Below are positions 1 through 10,690 of a DNA stretch of 64,000 nt, piece by piece. The position numbers were made by a program, and so were the translations under genes. Positions within the stretch are counted from its first letter, which is position 1; every line of letters begins with the position of its first letter. The notes under the pieces are model-generated. The model did no database searches. It was not told the origin of the DNA and saw nothing but the letters and a program-made list of their open reading frames with translations. The stretch is from Dicyema japonicum (taxonomy: Eukaryota; Dicyemida; Rhombozoa; Dicyemidae). The stretch spans positions 3,583 through 67,582 of the forward strand of contig RDEW01000036.1 in assembly GCA_011109175.1 (NCBI GenBank), read 5' to 3'.

Positions 1-519
1 ATTTGAAATTACAAGGCAAAAACAAACCAATCACTAACTTGTAGGACGACATCAAATGTTTCATTACAATTCCAATTTTCATCACCTTTCACCTCTGATT
101 TTGTCAAAACAGATGAAAACTTGCAGATGGAACTATTAGATTCTACACTCAGAGGGAAATACCTAGGATTGGGGATACCTGGTTTCTATTCATACCTTCC
201 TGAAAAGTTTAAAAACTTTAGAAAGTTTTGAATATAATGCTGATAATGTTCGGTTCCACCTATGTGTGAACATTTGTTTTCCATGAAACAAGGCTGACTG
301 ATGAACGTTTGTTATCCATCATCAAATTCGGAACTACTAACACATTTCAGCCAGATATACGAAAAGTTTTCATGAAAAGAGGCATAGGACAAAAAAAACT
401 AAATTGATAATTTTAAAAAAATGATTAAAATTGTTATATTTAACGCTGTGTAGCGATAGCGTAATATAGCCGTTGTAGTAGGCTCGCAAATTATTAAATA
501 TACTTCAATAAGATAGCGC
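1..519. other. No gene recognised
   Basis: AT-rich sequence without a convincing exon or repeat match within the window. Short open frames exist but none resembles a family I know. Confidence 0.4.
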
Positions 520-1330
520 TGTTTTCAGATTTGTTAGTGCGGCCCGCTTTATACTCAAACTATCTTATGCAGCCCCTGGAGCCTTGTGAGTTTGATATGC
601 CTGTCTCAGACCATCACATAAAATTGTATCACTGGAGAAAATTCTTTGCTTCTGTCGGACACATTTGTAATGTTCTTTTCGACAACTCTGTTTGGAAACA
701 AGCTATGCTTCCCATAAGATTTGGTGGTCTTGTCGCTCTTATGTGGATATTTCTGTTCTGACTCTCCTTTCGTCTTTCGTTGTTTCAAATTTTATGTTCA
801 GAAAGATCCAACATCTCTTTCTAGAATTTTCAACTGACTCATACGTCGTTCATCCAAAATGGTGGAATTTTCGTCCAACGATGCAACCCCATTTTGGCAT
901 ATGGTTGGCTCGAATTAACTGAGATATTCTGAATTGAAGAAACACGGAAAAAATGCAGTCAAGGTCTCGCATCCGATTCTCTTTAATGCATTTTGCTTAC
1001 TGATCAGTGCCAGGACGTTTATGATAGCCTCAGATTGAAACTTCTATACGAAGACAAATGGATGAAGAGCTAATCGGCTTCCAAGATTATTTAGGTCAGC
1101 CATTTACCTCCTTTTACAGCGAAATCTGATAGCAGGCATCTGCGTAAGTGATGGAACTAATCCAGTAAGGATATGAGTAATTTTTAAATTGCGATGAAAA
1201 CCGAGGAGCGCAAAAAGATCCTTTAAGCCTTATTACTACCAGGTTTTAGTCACTCGAGAAATCATACCGGACACTTACAAAAGATATCCCCCGAACAGGG
1301 GAAACTTACAGAAAAGTTTTGGACTTCTTG
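520..1330 (+). mobile_element. Degenerate family A LINE fragment (post-RT region)
   Basis: The translation contains VRPALYSNY and, after an interruption, VWKQAMLPIRFGGL. The same block occurs in the family A copies at 2630-3400 (LTQWKLPSSLGKVGLRSTLE) and 13.1-14.3 kb (TWKQATLSVRFGNLGIRRTL). Several frameshifts and stops make it non-functional. The 3' limit is uncertain. Confidence 0.5.
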
Positions 1331-1439
1331 ATACTTGCGTATTAATTTTCTTCAAAATAATAGTAATTCTCGTTTTAATATTCGTTTTGATTTTCAATAA
1401 AATCTTGGGTCCATTAAGCAGTCGAAAACAGTTTATCGT

Positions 1440-1545
1440 ACTATTTAGCTTTGCCCATGCTTGATAATTGTGTGTCCTGCCTATGCAGAGCTATAAATAT
1501 AATGGCTCTCGTGAAAAGGCCGTTATTATTATTTATTATTCATGC
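1440..1545 (+). repeat. SINE2 / family A type 3' tail
   Basis: The block reads TGTGTCCTGCCTATGC, an AGCTATAAATA core, GGCTCTCGTGAAAAGG and then (TTA)n. The same tail ends SINE2 at 20.0-20.3 kb and 49.5-49.7 kb, and in shorter form the family A copy at 14.3 kb. Confidence 0.7.
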
Positions 1546-1639
1546 TTGATAGGTATAAATTATAGCATCCTTGAGGCTTATTTTTTTACATGCCTCGGAA
1601 GATGATTTTCCGAGTTCTATTTTTTTCAATAATTTCAAG

Positions 1640-2340
1640 AAATTTGAATTTATTGAATAGCGTCTTTAATGTATTAATGACTCCTTGTCTTAATGAACTT
1701 GGAATCCATCCGTGCTTTTTTAAAATTATTCTAGGTTACAAAACTTTGGTAGCTAAAATTTTTAAAGCACCTAGGTTTTTTTGAATTTTCCAATTATGAA
1801 TGGTGTTAGTTTATCAGTGCCAATCATATTCGAAGAAATCATTATCGATATTCGAGCCTTCAAAAATTTCAAACGATCTTCTAGTGAGTCCTTTAACCCT
1901 TGACTAAATACTACAAAAATTACTCGATAACGGCAAACAAAATCGAAATGTTTAAGAATACCACATTCAAGTGGCATTATATATCTCCAGCTCTAATGAT
2001 TTCTGAATTGAGATAAAACAGGAACGTTAAGGGCAAAATCCAAATTACTGTTTTCTCACGTAATTTTGTTTTTTGACGGATTTTTAAATATGATCCGTTT
2101 CATATCGTCGATAGGGAAAAATTACGATTATCGGACGTTTGTTTCTCCAGTTTTATGAACATCCGAATTAATTTTCTAGCTTTCTGGAAATTTACAAATC
2201 TCAAATTGCGTCGAATTAGGTTTTCCAATACCTTTATTATCAGCTTCATCCTCACATGATCACTGATTATTTTGATAGGTATTCTCCCCGTTGTGACATC
2301 ATACCTTGATTTTTGTAAGCAGGCTTTCAATGTCTAGATT
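1640..2340 (-). mobile_element. Decayed pogo/Tigger-like DNA transposon (DDE transposase remnant)
   Basis: On the minus strand, about 1780-1870 encodes a stretch close to ISIMISSNMIGTDKLTPFII followed by GKFKK, then PRCFK after a stop. This resembles the block around VMLCANMSGTEKLPPLVIGK-(A/S)-KPRCFK of CENP-B/jerky/Tigger transposases. Downstream FKKARMDS resembles the next conserved AWMTS block. The upstream frame (2100-2330) could belong to the DNA-binding half, but I cannot match it. Stops and frame breaks make it a fossil. Confidence 0.5.
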
Positions 2341-2504
2341 TTGATGCCCATTTCCGTTTGCAATGATCACTTTCTAAACCTCAGTATCGATTAGAACGAT
2401 CTGTAAAATACCCTTGTCACTATTATTGTGGCACGACTTTGAGACCCTCGGTAGCGTCAATAGTTTCGGTACATCATTTAAACGGTCACTGTCTTTTAAT
2501 TTAA

Positions 2505-2612
2505 TTTATTAACCCCGGATACACTGAGAAAGAAGTTAAAGTAAACAACTAATTAAGTGTATCCAGTTTCCACTTCTACAGAAACAGAGTCCATCCGGAA
2601 TTATCATAAAAN
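2505..2612 (-). repeat. SINE3 3' tail, inverted
   Basis: This is the reverse complement of about 9385-9505, which reads GATTCCGGATGGACTCTGTT through CGGGGTTAATAAATAAATTA. The only ambiguous base of the window, N at 2612, lies at its inner end, where family A sequence begins on the other strand. The junction could be an assembly join. Confidence 0.75.
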
Positions 2613-3400
2613 GGACATCGAGATTTGCTACTGAGTCTGTTCAGACACTAAGGCAAACAGTCGAGTCACTACTGAATTTGCGTTTTGACGAACTGGGCTT
2701 AACACAATGGAAACTTCCTTCAAGTCTAGGAAAAGTTGGCCTAAGATCGACTTTAGAGATCGCCCATCCAGCATACCTATCGTCGCTTTCGAGCAACAGT
2801 CATCTCGTCCGGGAAATCCTACGTTTATCCTGCTGGACTTTTCTTGGACACAGTATTTAACGAAGCTTGCTTCCATTGGAGAAGCAGAATTTCCAATCCC
2901 AGAAGATTCCTCGAATCAGAACAAATGGAACGCAATTTCCTGCAATGCTATAGTTGATAGCCTAAAGCAAAAATCGAACCAACAGTGGCTTGCCTGTTTA
3001 CTATCTGCTGCACAACATGGAAGTGGTGCATCGCTTCACGCATTTCCATGCACTGCTTTCGGAAGTTTTATGGACGATGACTGTGTGAGAATCGGAATAG
3101 CACAACGATTGAGATTTGACGTCTGCCAGAAACACAGATGCCGTTGTGGAGGAACAGTTGACAACAAAGGATTAAATCCATTGTCTTGTAAAAAGAGTGC
3201 AGGTCGCTCACCTCGTCACACCGCATTGAATTTATCTGTGAACCCTCGAGGCAGCAGGTTTCCCAGCTCAACTGGAGCTTGTCGGAATGGATCGTGGAGA
3301 TGGCAAGAGGTCAGACGGAATGACGCTTTTTCCATATTCACATGGAAAATCATCGGTCTGGGATGTAACCTATATGGATTTTGTTGTGTGTGAGACCTTG
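2613..3400 (+). mobile_element. Family A LINE fragment: post-RT linker and zinc knuckle
   Basis: The frames carry WLACLLSAAQHGSGASLHAF and GSFMDDDCVRIGIAQRLRFD, then CRCGG, GLNPLSC and SAGRSPRHTALN. This C-x-C...LSC...RH...LN pattern is the knuckle that precedes the PD-(D/E)XK-like endonuclease in this LINE type. The usual histidine of the knuckle (GLHxLSC) is Asn here. The frame breaks after the RH motif. Confidence 0.7.
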
Positions 3401-3414
3401 TAGTCATTTGGTTC

Positions 3415-3455
3415 TGCAATGAAGTATTCACCGATGACGGCGTCACTCATCAAAC
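3415..3455 (-). repeat. SINE2 body fragment
   Basis: The reverse complement contains AGTGACGCCGTCATCGGTGA, matching the SINE2 body at about 20138-20158 with one mismatch. It is only some 40 bp long and lies 84 bp beyond the stop codon of the receptor gene. Confidence 0.5.
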
Positions 3456-3538
3456 CAAGACAAAATTACTTTAAAAAATAAATCAATAAAGGTCAAAAAA
3501 ATAAGTTAAATATTATTAATTAAAAATCTCAGTAAAAA

Positions 3539-6500
3539 TCAGATATCAAATATACATATTTGACTCTTTTCAGGCATAGTTGAGTCCGCAGTTGTTAGAT
3601 TATCGAGTTCCCAAGCATAGAGTACAACATTGTCCTAATCATTAAATTACTCGAGTATACGAATTTTATGTATCTGTTAGCATCAGTGCTCATATTTTTA
3701 ATGGAATCGTATAAATTTTTAAAGGTCGGTCTTTGGTCCGCGTGTAATTGCCAGCCTGGAGAATTATTGAAAATTACATTTTTGAAGAATCATGTAAATG
3801 TCGATGGAGGAGGAAGGCGGCTGTGGGAGACGTTTTCCGGAAAAAAGAAAATTCTTAATTTGACAGTTTTGTAAATCTCCGTAGGGGGTCCTTCCATACG
3901 TTAGTATCTCCCAGAAAGTAACCCCAAAACTCCAAACGTCTGATTTATGAGAGTGGCGAGAATACTCGAGACATTCTGGAGCGATCCATCGGATTGAAAA
4001 CTACAGCTAATGTCCCCAACTAACATTTGGTCCTTTTCTATAAAAATATTTTGAGTCAATCATGTTTGCGAGACCAAAGTCGGCGATTTTAGCATCGTTT
4101 AGTTCATCGACTATGCCATTTACCAGAAATTCTACTTAGTATATTCCTAGCGGATAGATCACAGTGAATCACTCCGATCCTTTCCAGATATTCCATTCCC
4201 TTTAAATTGTCAAAATGACTCACATCAGCTATTTGGTAGGCCCATTTGAGCATCTTCCTTGGATTCAAAGTCTTTTTCTTTCCAAATACATTGTCAAGGA
4301 GACTTCCCTTCAAGCACAACTCCATGATTAGCTTTATATTCTGGGTCATACAAATTCCAATCAATTTGACGCAGTGTTTATGGTCGCATGAGGCCATAAC
4401 CTTTATTTCACTTTCGAAATTAGCCATTTCTTCCATTTTGCTGTTCAATTCTTTTACAGCCACGTATTTCGTCTTCCATCCGTAGTTTCGAGAAAGTTTA
4501 CCCTGTTTTATAAATTATGTAAAATTTACTATGTAAACCGTTCCGAATGATCCTCTCCCAATTTGAGACTGTAGCTTTATCCTATGTAGGTCAAAAGTTC
4601 GCACAAACGCCATATTTGGTGGAATTCCACTCTCACACAAAAACTAACTAAAATATCATTTCTTACACTTTTTGATTCCTCTAAAGACTTTTTCTGAATT
4701 TCTTTATTATGTAGGGGGTAAAAACAAGAAAGCTAATCATTAAGGAGACAGTAATTGTGGAAATAATTCTAAGATTGTCGTTTTAATGATAACCTCAATT
4801 CTGTTGCCGATTTGTTGAAATATATGCACTTTTTGAACCTCCTGCTGCCAAAATAATTCACAGGGCATTCATCCAAACAGATTTTCTGGGAAAAATACAT
4901 TTCCTTACTGTTTTAAGTTTCTCGTTTAATGAAGAAAATTCAAAGTTTTTGCAAACAGTGCAATCCGTGTTTTTCGGACCGTCACATTCAAGACATTCCT
5001 CGTCGCATTTTTTATAAACCTAATCTCTTAAGATTTTATAAAAACAATTCTGTTGTTTATCTTTTCTGAATAATAGTTGAGTTGTGCCGTTTGGTTAGAT
5101 CTGAGGCATCTGATAGCTTTATCCTCGTGCAGTTCGCTATATAAGCATTCAGCGCATCCACTCGGTCCCTTGAACTCTGTCGGACCCTGACATACTATCC
5201 TCGGGTCCTTAAAGGATGGAGCACATAGATCGTGACATTTCAAACATTGTTTTTCAGTAAGAAAATGTTTATAAGGACATTCTCCAACACAAACTCCGTT
5301 CACCACAGCGACCTTACAGTTTACGCAATCACCATCATTCTATGATACTGAAATACAGTTTACTGGTCCATAACAACCTCCACTACAGTATTTACTGCAG
5401 TGATAACAGTTTTTTCCAGCTTTATAGTATTCTGTCCCACATTTATTAACACAAATTTGCCTCCCCTTTTCTCGGATTGCAAAATTTCTACAATTAACGC
5501 AACGTAAGTTTCCCGGTCCCATACAACCAAGACACTCGTGGTGACATATTTTGTTCAGTTTTTCTATTAGATTAACATTGGGGGAATAAACCACAAATAG
5601 AGTGATTGTAGTTTGAGTATATTTTAAATGAAGGATTGACCCACCTGTTGAGATATTTCTGGTCGTAATAGCAAAGTGAGTTGTTTCTTGAATAAATTTC
5701 AACATTTCCGTTTAATACTTTCATGTTTACGTTTCCAATAAAGTAGTCATATCCATAAAAAATAACAGAGAGATTTATACTAGCAGGAATTCTATAAACG
5801 AGTCAGTTATCCAAATACACTTTTTTGCCTCTCACAGTCAGGTGAGGTGGAAAGAATTCAAGCGAGGTTAAGTATTTTGCCAAAATAACTATCAAGAATC
5901 CAGAAATTGTGGTTATTTTCTTAAAGTTCATCACCTCCAAGTCCGTAATCGCCCCAGAAGACACTCTATGTGTCAATTCAATCATCACTCGTTAAAGAAT
6001 AATTCTGTAATTACAAGGTTTCCGTAGATTATCGTGCAATTTACAATTTTTCTTATGCTTTTTTTATCCAAGATCACAGTCCCTTCGATCTTTTCAAAGT
6101 TACATTCTAGTGATAGAAGCATTTATTACTTTTTTGGCAATCTAGGGACACACACGGACGACAGAAATTCCCAATTCCTTCGTACCCCTCTCCGCACTCG
6201 TACAGACACATTCCACTCCTCGGATCGTGAAAGTATGGGACTTAATTTACTTTATTAAACAAACCTGGACAGTTTTTAACACATCTGGTATCAATAATGT
6301 AATAGCCGTTTTTGTTGTCAACCAATTTCCCTTCCTTGTCTATAACACTCACTCGGGGACAGCCCATTAGACAAATGTTGTCCAGTTCGTAGTTCTTGCA
6401 TGACTAAAATGATGGCAAAAATTGAACATTGCAGTCCTCGTTGGTTTGGCCAGAACATCCACCCAAACATTGATCGTGGCAACATTCCAAAGGACTAGGT

Positions 6501-7196
6501 CCAAAGCACCGATTTTTGCAGTTTTTGTGGCAAATGAGTTTAGAGACTAAACTCAGCTTAGAAAATACATGTCTGACAGTCATTATGACTCCAACAACGT
6601 CTTTCAGAGTTCATAACTCGACACTTATCACTGCAATCAGCATAAGGAATGTTTCCTTTATTAAATATTAATATTTGATTTGGAAGTCTTAATATTTCAT
6701 TGAAAAGTATGTTTGGGTAGTACATCAGTCCTGAAATGTCAATCATAACGTTTCCTCTTGAAATCTCTGAATTATTTCATTAAACAAACCCACAAGATTC
6801 GGAAGCTTAAATTCGCTGAGATTTGTTGCAAAGACATATACAGAATTCCTGAAATAGAGATGTTTCCCTTGGATCACCATAAGATTGGGAAGGCTAAAAC
6901 TGTCTCCCCGAATTTTATTCAGCAGCAAATAGTCTCTAATCTATGATTATGTAGTAATTAAACCTTTGTGATGTTTGACAAGAATTCCAGATTGTAGTCA
7001 TCATTTAAAATAAGATTAGATAATTCGAGAGGTCCGTTTATTTCTGTACAGCCAGAGTACATGTTCTTGTATATGACGTACTGCTCCTTCGGGTTACCGA
7101 AAATGGTCCTTCCAAAGGTTTCGCTGTCACAGACTTTGTCATTTAAAGCCTCATACCTTTTAAGCTTACAAACTTTATCATTACTAGAATAAACAT
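3539..7196 (-). CDS. EGFR-like: EGFR/ErbB-family receptor tyrosine kinase (multi-exon)
   Basis: Transmembrane growth-factor receptor kinase. Order: ATG at 7194-7196 with a hydrophobic leader (MFILVMIKFVSL), L1 domain (IRGDSFSLPNLMVIQGKHLY, then KLPNLVEISRGN across a 23-nt intron), first furin-like Cys region (RCWSHNDCQT), L2 (LEVMNFKKITTISGFLIVIL), second Cys region (CHHECLGCMGPGNLRCVNCR), membrane segment (IISTITVSLMISFLVF) and kinase. Kinase landmarks: GRGSFGTVY, VAVKEL, helix-C Glu (ESEIKVMAS), HCDLSARN, DFGLAN, RWIAPECLE, SDVWSFG, GKRLPQPP, KCWQLHADQRPTF. Introns are 22-29 nt, for example 4200-4223. Oddities: HRD is HCD; the tail after the kinase is only about 35 residues, so the phosphotyrosine tail of other ErbB proteins is missing; and a 5-base T run at 4689-4693 needs one more base to keep the juxtamembrane frame. 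The stop is at 3539-3541. The family call is secure; some middle exon borders are not resolved. Confidence 0.9.
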
Positions 7197-7239
7197 TTGA
7201 TAGATGCTACGCGAAAAGTTTATATTGATTTATACTTGC

Positions 7240-7440
7240 GAAAATTGCTAGAATTCTTTTTTCGATATAATTTCAACAAGTAAATAATTCCTTGACCATG
7301 TACCTTCCAAAAGATTGTTATTGAGACATCCGGAACGATTAGCAGCAAGTCTCTGATCTTCCTAGAGAAACTCGGACGATTTGCTTTGCTCAGAAGCCAT
7401 GATGACCGCGAAACGCGATGGCTCATACAGTTGGTCTTCA
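7240..7440 (+). mobile_element. Family A LINE C-terminal fragment
   Basis: The plus strand encodes KIVIETSGTISSKSLIFLEK and HDDRETRWLIQLV. This equals the family A C-terminus found at 42.9 kb (VVVETSGVFGPKTVSFL, ETEWFFQRISLAVVRGNSH). It lies about 45 bp upstream of the receptor start codon, so it may bound or form part of the promoter. Confidence 0.65.
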
Positions 7441-7840
7441 TATGTTATGTTGTGTTGTCCAATTAAGTCGTGTCCGACCCTTGGAGATCTCATGAACAAG
7501 TTTCCTCCACTCTCCCCGATCCGTTGCAATTTGGAGTAGCCTTGATGTAGGTATTCCCATGACGTCTTCCATCGTGGATAGCCACCGAGTCCTCGGTCGG
7601 CCAGGTCTTCTCTTCCCAGTAATATTGCTCAGCATAACGGTTCTTTCCAGTGAATCAAAGCGGACAACATGCCCAAAGAACGCCAATATGTGTTTTACAA
7701 TTCTTCCTTCTAGCGAAATGTCAGTCTCTACCCGTTTGAGTACATCGATGTATTTTATTTTGCAAGTCCAAGGGATTCTTAGTAACCTCCTCCAGCACCA
7801 CAGCTCAAAAGCATCAATTTTTCGTTGGTCTTCATAGCGA
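7438..7840 (-). mobile_element. Family D LINE 3' fragment
   Basis: The minus strand is open for 82 codons: MAFFGHVVRFDSLERTVMLS, GKRRPGRPRTRW, IATDRGEWRKLVHEISKGRT. This is the usual C-terminus of a class of animal LINE polyproteins (FGHVxR...RRxGRPRxRW...DRxxWRxLV). A nearly identical copy lies at 48905-49280. Confidence 0.75.
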
Positions 7841-8339
7841 TCCTAAAGATAAACGTCGCATCAATAAGTCGGCAGGAATTGCAAAATTACTTTCTAAAAT
7901 AACCCATTTTCTTGTTTAAATTGCCTATTTCAACAATCTGAGAGGTTTTGCCAATAAATTCAGACTGATTTGGAAACTTGTAGACATTTTTTCTTTTACA
8001 GTGACATGAAACATAATGAAATTAATAAAGTATGAATTTAATAAGTTTAACTAATTCTGTGGTTTAGTCTCAAAGGATCAGATTGAATGTTAACAGATTT
8101 GATAGAAGATTTACTCTCGATGGAGGATAGCACGAGAGGTACATTAGATTTTTTGGAAGTCGAATACAAGGAGGGAGTGAATCATGATCAACTTGTCCAA
8201 TCCTAATATACATTTATTTAATATTAGAATTAATTTTTTTAATTGAAAATCTATTTGGTCTAAATATTTTTGTTAAAAATTGTTTTGAGCACTGTATATA
8301 AACAATTCGTTTGAGACCTGAAAATCTGGATTGCTAATT
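7841..8339. other. No gene recognised
   Basis: AT-rich spacer between family D and family C pieces. I see no exon, RNA gene or repeat match in it. Confidence 0.4.
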
Positions 8340-9240
8340 TCCTAAGTGGAATAAGAGGAAGAGCGACTGCTGGAAAAACTAGGTCAGTGACCAAGTTCCT
8401 TCCAAATGGGGTCCCTCAAGGATCTCCACTATCACCACACCTGTTCAATCTATTCCTAAATGATATGCCCTCCCTTACCAATGACGATACTGTGGTTCTG
8501 ACATATGCGGATGATATAATCGTCGCAGTCAAAGACCAGTGCGTTAATACTGCTGTATACCGGCTACAGCTTCATTGGACGATCTGAACTGCTGGATCGT
8601 TAAGAACATTCTACATACAAGTCCCGAAAAGTCTTATACAACAATTTTTACAACAAACAGAAGATTGACAAACTCCGCTCCATGTGTAACCATAAATGGA
8701 ACTTAATTCCCACGACCAACTCGGTCAAGATACTGGGCGTAACATACGACCCACTCTTCAGCAAACACATCGACAATGTCATCTATTCGGCACAACAAAA
8801 GCTAAATTTTGTTAAAACACTCTTTGGACAATATAATGGGTGTTTCAACTCAAATTTGGACTCGCTCTACGTGCAGTATATTCAACCGTCTTTAACTTAT
8901 GGATGTGCTGCATGGAGAATAAAACTATCAAACACGACTATGGAAAAAATTAATACATTCCAAAAAATGGTCAGTAAGGCTCTGCAAAGGTTTTCCCAGA
9001 CACCACTAAACCCTACACCTTTTGAGGAATTAGTAAGGAAAACCGGAGCCTTACTACCACCACAAAAAGTAAGAAACTCACGCCCAATCAGGAAATGCGT
9101 TGGAACCCGGGAGGAACACCAAGCAAGAATGAGATGGCTATTCGAGGCGGCCGGAATCACCTGACGGCTTTTAGTTATTTAGTTTGTCGGTGATTTTTGG
9201 TTTTTAATAATAATAATAATTGAACGAGCCGCGTGGCTAA
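8340..9240 (+). mobile_element. Family C (jockey-like) LINE: RT core to 3' end
   Basis: It encodes NGVPQGSPLSPHLFNLFLND and TYADDIIVAVKDQ (RT motifs B and C with YADD), NSVKILGVTYDPLFSKHI, a thumb region (YVQYIQPSLTYGCAAW) and the terminus RKCVGTREEHQARM...EAAGIT before the stop at 9162-9164. The frame breaks between RT and thumb at about 8587. The short 3' UTR ends in (TAA)n near 9207-9225. The 5' part, with endonuclease and RT fingers, is missing. Confidence 0.85.
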
Positions 9241-9505
9241 TTGTTTGAAATTTTCTGTTTGCTTGTCTGATCCTCCTCTCTCTTCCTATTAGAGTGGCGT
9301 GCCTGGCTGGGATGAAAAAGGATCATTCACTCTCCCCCACTCCACTGAAGGGGTTTCACAACTGCAAGTATGGACGTCTTTTACCCTTTATGTTGATTCC
9401 GGATGGACTCTGTTTCTGTAGAAGTGGAAACTGGATACACTTAATTAGTTGTTTACTTTAACTTCTTTCTCGATGTATCCGGGGTTAATAAATAAATTAA
9501 ATTAA
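9225..9505 (+). repeat. SINE3 copy
   Basis: About 280 bp starting ACGAGCCGCGTGGCTAATTG and ending CGGGGTTAATAAATAAATTA. It is closely related to 19630-19920, and its last 110 bp also match inverted 2505-2612. The tail (CACTTAATTAGTTGTTTACT...CGGGGTTAATAAATAAAT) matches the 3' end of family C LINEs such as 47810-47885. The head is only vaguely tRNA-like. Confidence 0.65.
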
Positions 9506-9549
9506 TTCATTGAACTATGCATCTCTTATGCATGTGGTATATAAGGCCC

Positions 9550-9840
9550 AATCATCTCTTAAACGAATGTCTTGAAGATCGAGGCTAGCCGGATAAGAGC
9601 CTCCAAAATCACGGAACGCTGGATTTCTGGAGAGTTCCATTCACCATTGTCACTTGAAGCCTTGATACGAATGAACCATGAAACGCGCCGTCGTGACTCG
9701 AAGGTCCAGTCACTCGACCGATACGTGCTTGTGTGGGGTCGAGAGATGAAATGAGATGAGTTCCCTGCTAGTGCGTGCTGGGATCACGTGATTAGTTAGT
9801 TTGTGTAACCGTGGTCTCTGGTGCTATTATTATTATCTGG
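9550..9840 (+). mobile_element. Family C LINE 3' end (decayed)
   Basis: It ends with a frame reading RAGIT then stop, at about 9776-9790 (GCTGGGATCACGTGA), followed by a short 3' UTR and (TTA)n near 9825. The same -GIT-stop terminus closes the other family C copies. Upstream sequence is too decayed to read. Confidence 0.5.
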
Positions 9841-9889
9841 AAAAGAATAAAACTTTGTGAGAACCTTACAAGATACCAAGTATTGTTCG

Positions 9890-10030
9890 GATATCTTCAA
9901 GAGTTTGGATATATAATTCTGGACCTGAAGACCCCTGCGAACTTAGCTATAAAAGACTATTTTGTTCTGGACGTTTCCATGGTCACCAAGGACAACCCTT
10001 CTGACTTTCCTCAACGAAAACCTTAAAGAA
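9890..10030 (+). mobile_element. Family B LINE 3' fragment (decayed)
   Basis: The DNA aligns with the family B terminus at 58015-58140: GGACCTGAAGACCCCTGCGA here against GGACCTAGATGCCCCTGCGA there. The GRPRTTLPVV block is damaged by indels. Confidence 0.55.
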
Positions 10031-10690
10031 ACCGGGAGACGCCTCTGAGTTGCGATTGCATTCAAAATTTCGTTGATGACTTCTTTAGCAACAATTCTAA
10101 CCATCGAAGGTGGGAACGAAACGAAAGCAATCTCCATGGTTGAGTACTTTCTCAATTTCTCCTGTTGAGCAGAGTTGTATTACGGTTGTGGAATGGTACA
10201 AAATACAAAACGCAAAGCGGTGAATGTGTTGCCGGATGTCAAATCACAAACGAGAGATCTTCCATGTAGAAATGAAAAAATGACTATCTTTTCCAGTCTT
10301 TTCCAATCTCCAAGGTCAAGTCCTTTGAGTTCCTTCTGAGAAAGAAAACCAGCAACTCCACTCCACGCTTGATAATCTCGTTAAGAGTGGTGTGTTTGAG
10401 GAACTTCTCAGCGCTCCTTCCACAGGAAAGAGTATGAATCCCTTTCGTGTCGACAATTCCTCAAAACGATATATGTGGTTTGTAGACGCCCAGTCCTATA
10501 CCCGAGCCAAATCCGATACGGATATTCTCGCTGTTGAACGTGGTTCCGACGCTCGTTGATGGATAAGTGTTTAGCCAAAATCAATCTCTATGCACGCTGT
10601 CGGGAGACTAGCGAAGCGGTGCTGATTTAGGCCTTCTACAGTTCCACGAGAGAATACTTTCTAATTTGACAGATCTCTGGGAGCGTACGC
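10030..10690 (-). mobile_element. Family A LINE fragment with knuckle region
   Basis: The minus strand encodes IRIGFGSGIGLGVYKPHISF and GIVDTKGIHTLSCGRSAEKF followed by HTTLNEIIKRG. This is the C-x-C...GxHxLSC...LN knuckle of family A, here keeping the His. It is scattered over frames. Confidence 0.6.

Noticed and set aside
7438-7686. Possible extracellular N-terminal exon of the EGFR-like gene
   Set aside because: GKRRPGRPRTRW...DRGEWRKLVHE is a LINE C-terminus with a second copy at 48.9 kb; the receptor's own start at 7196 gives a leader and correct frame.
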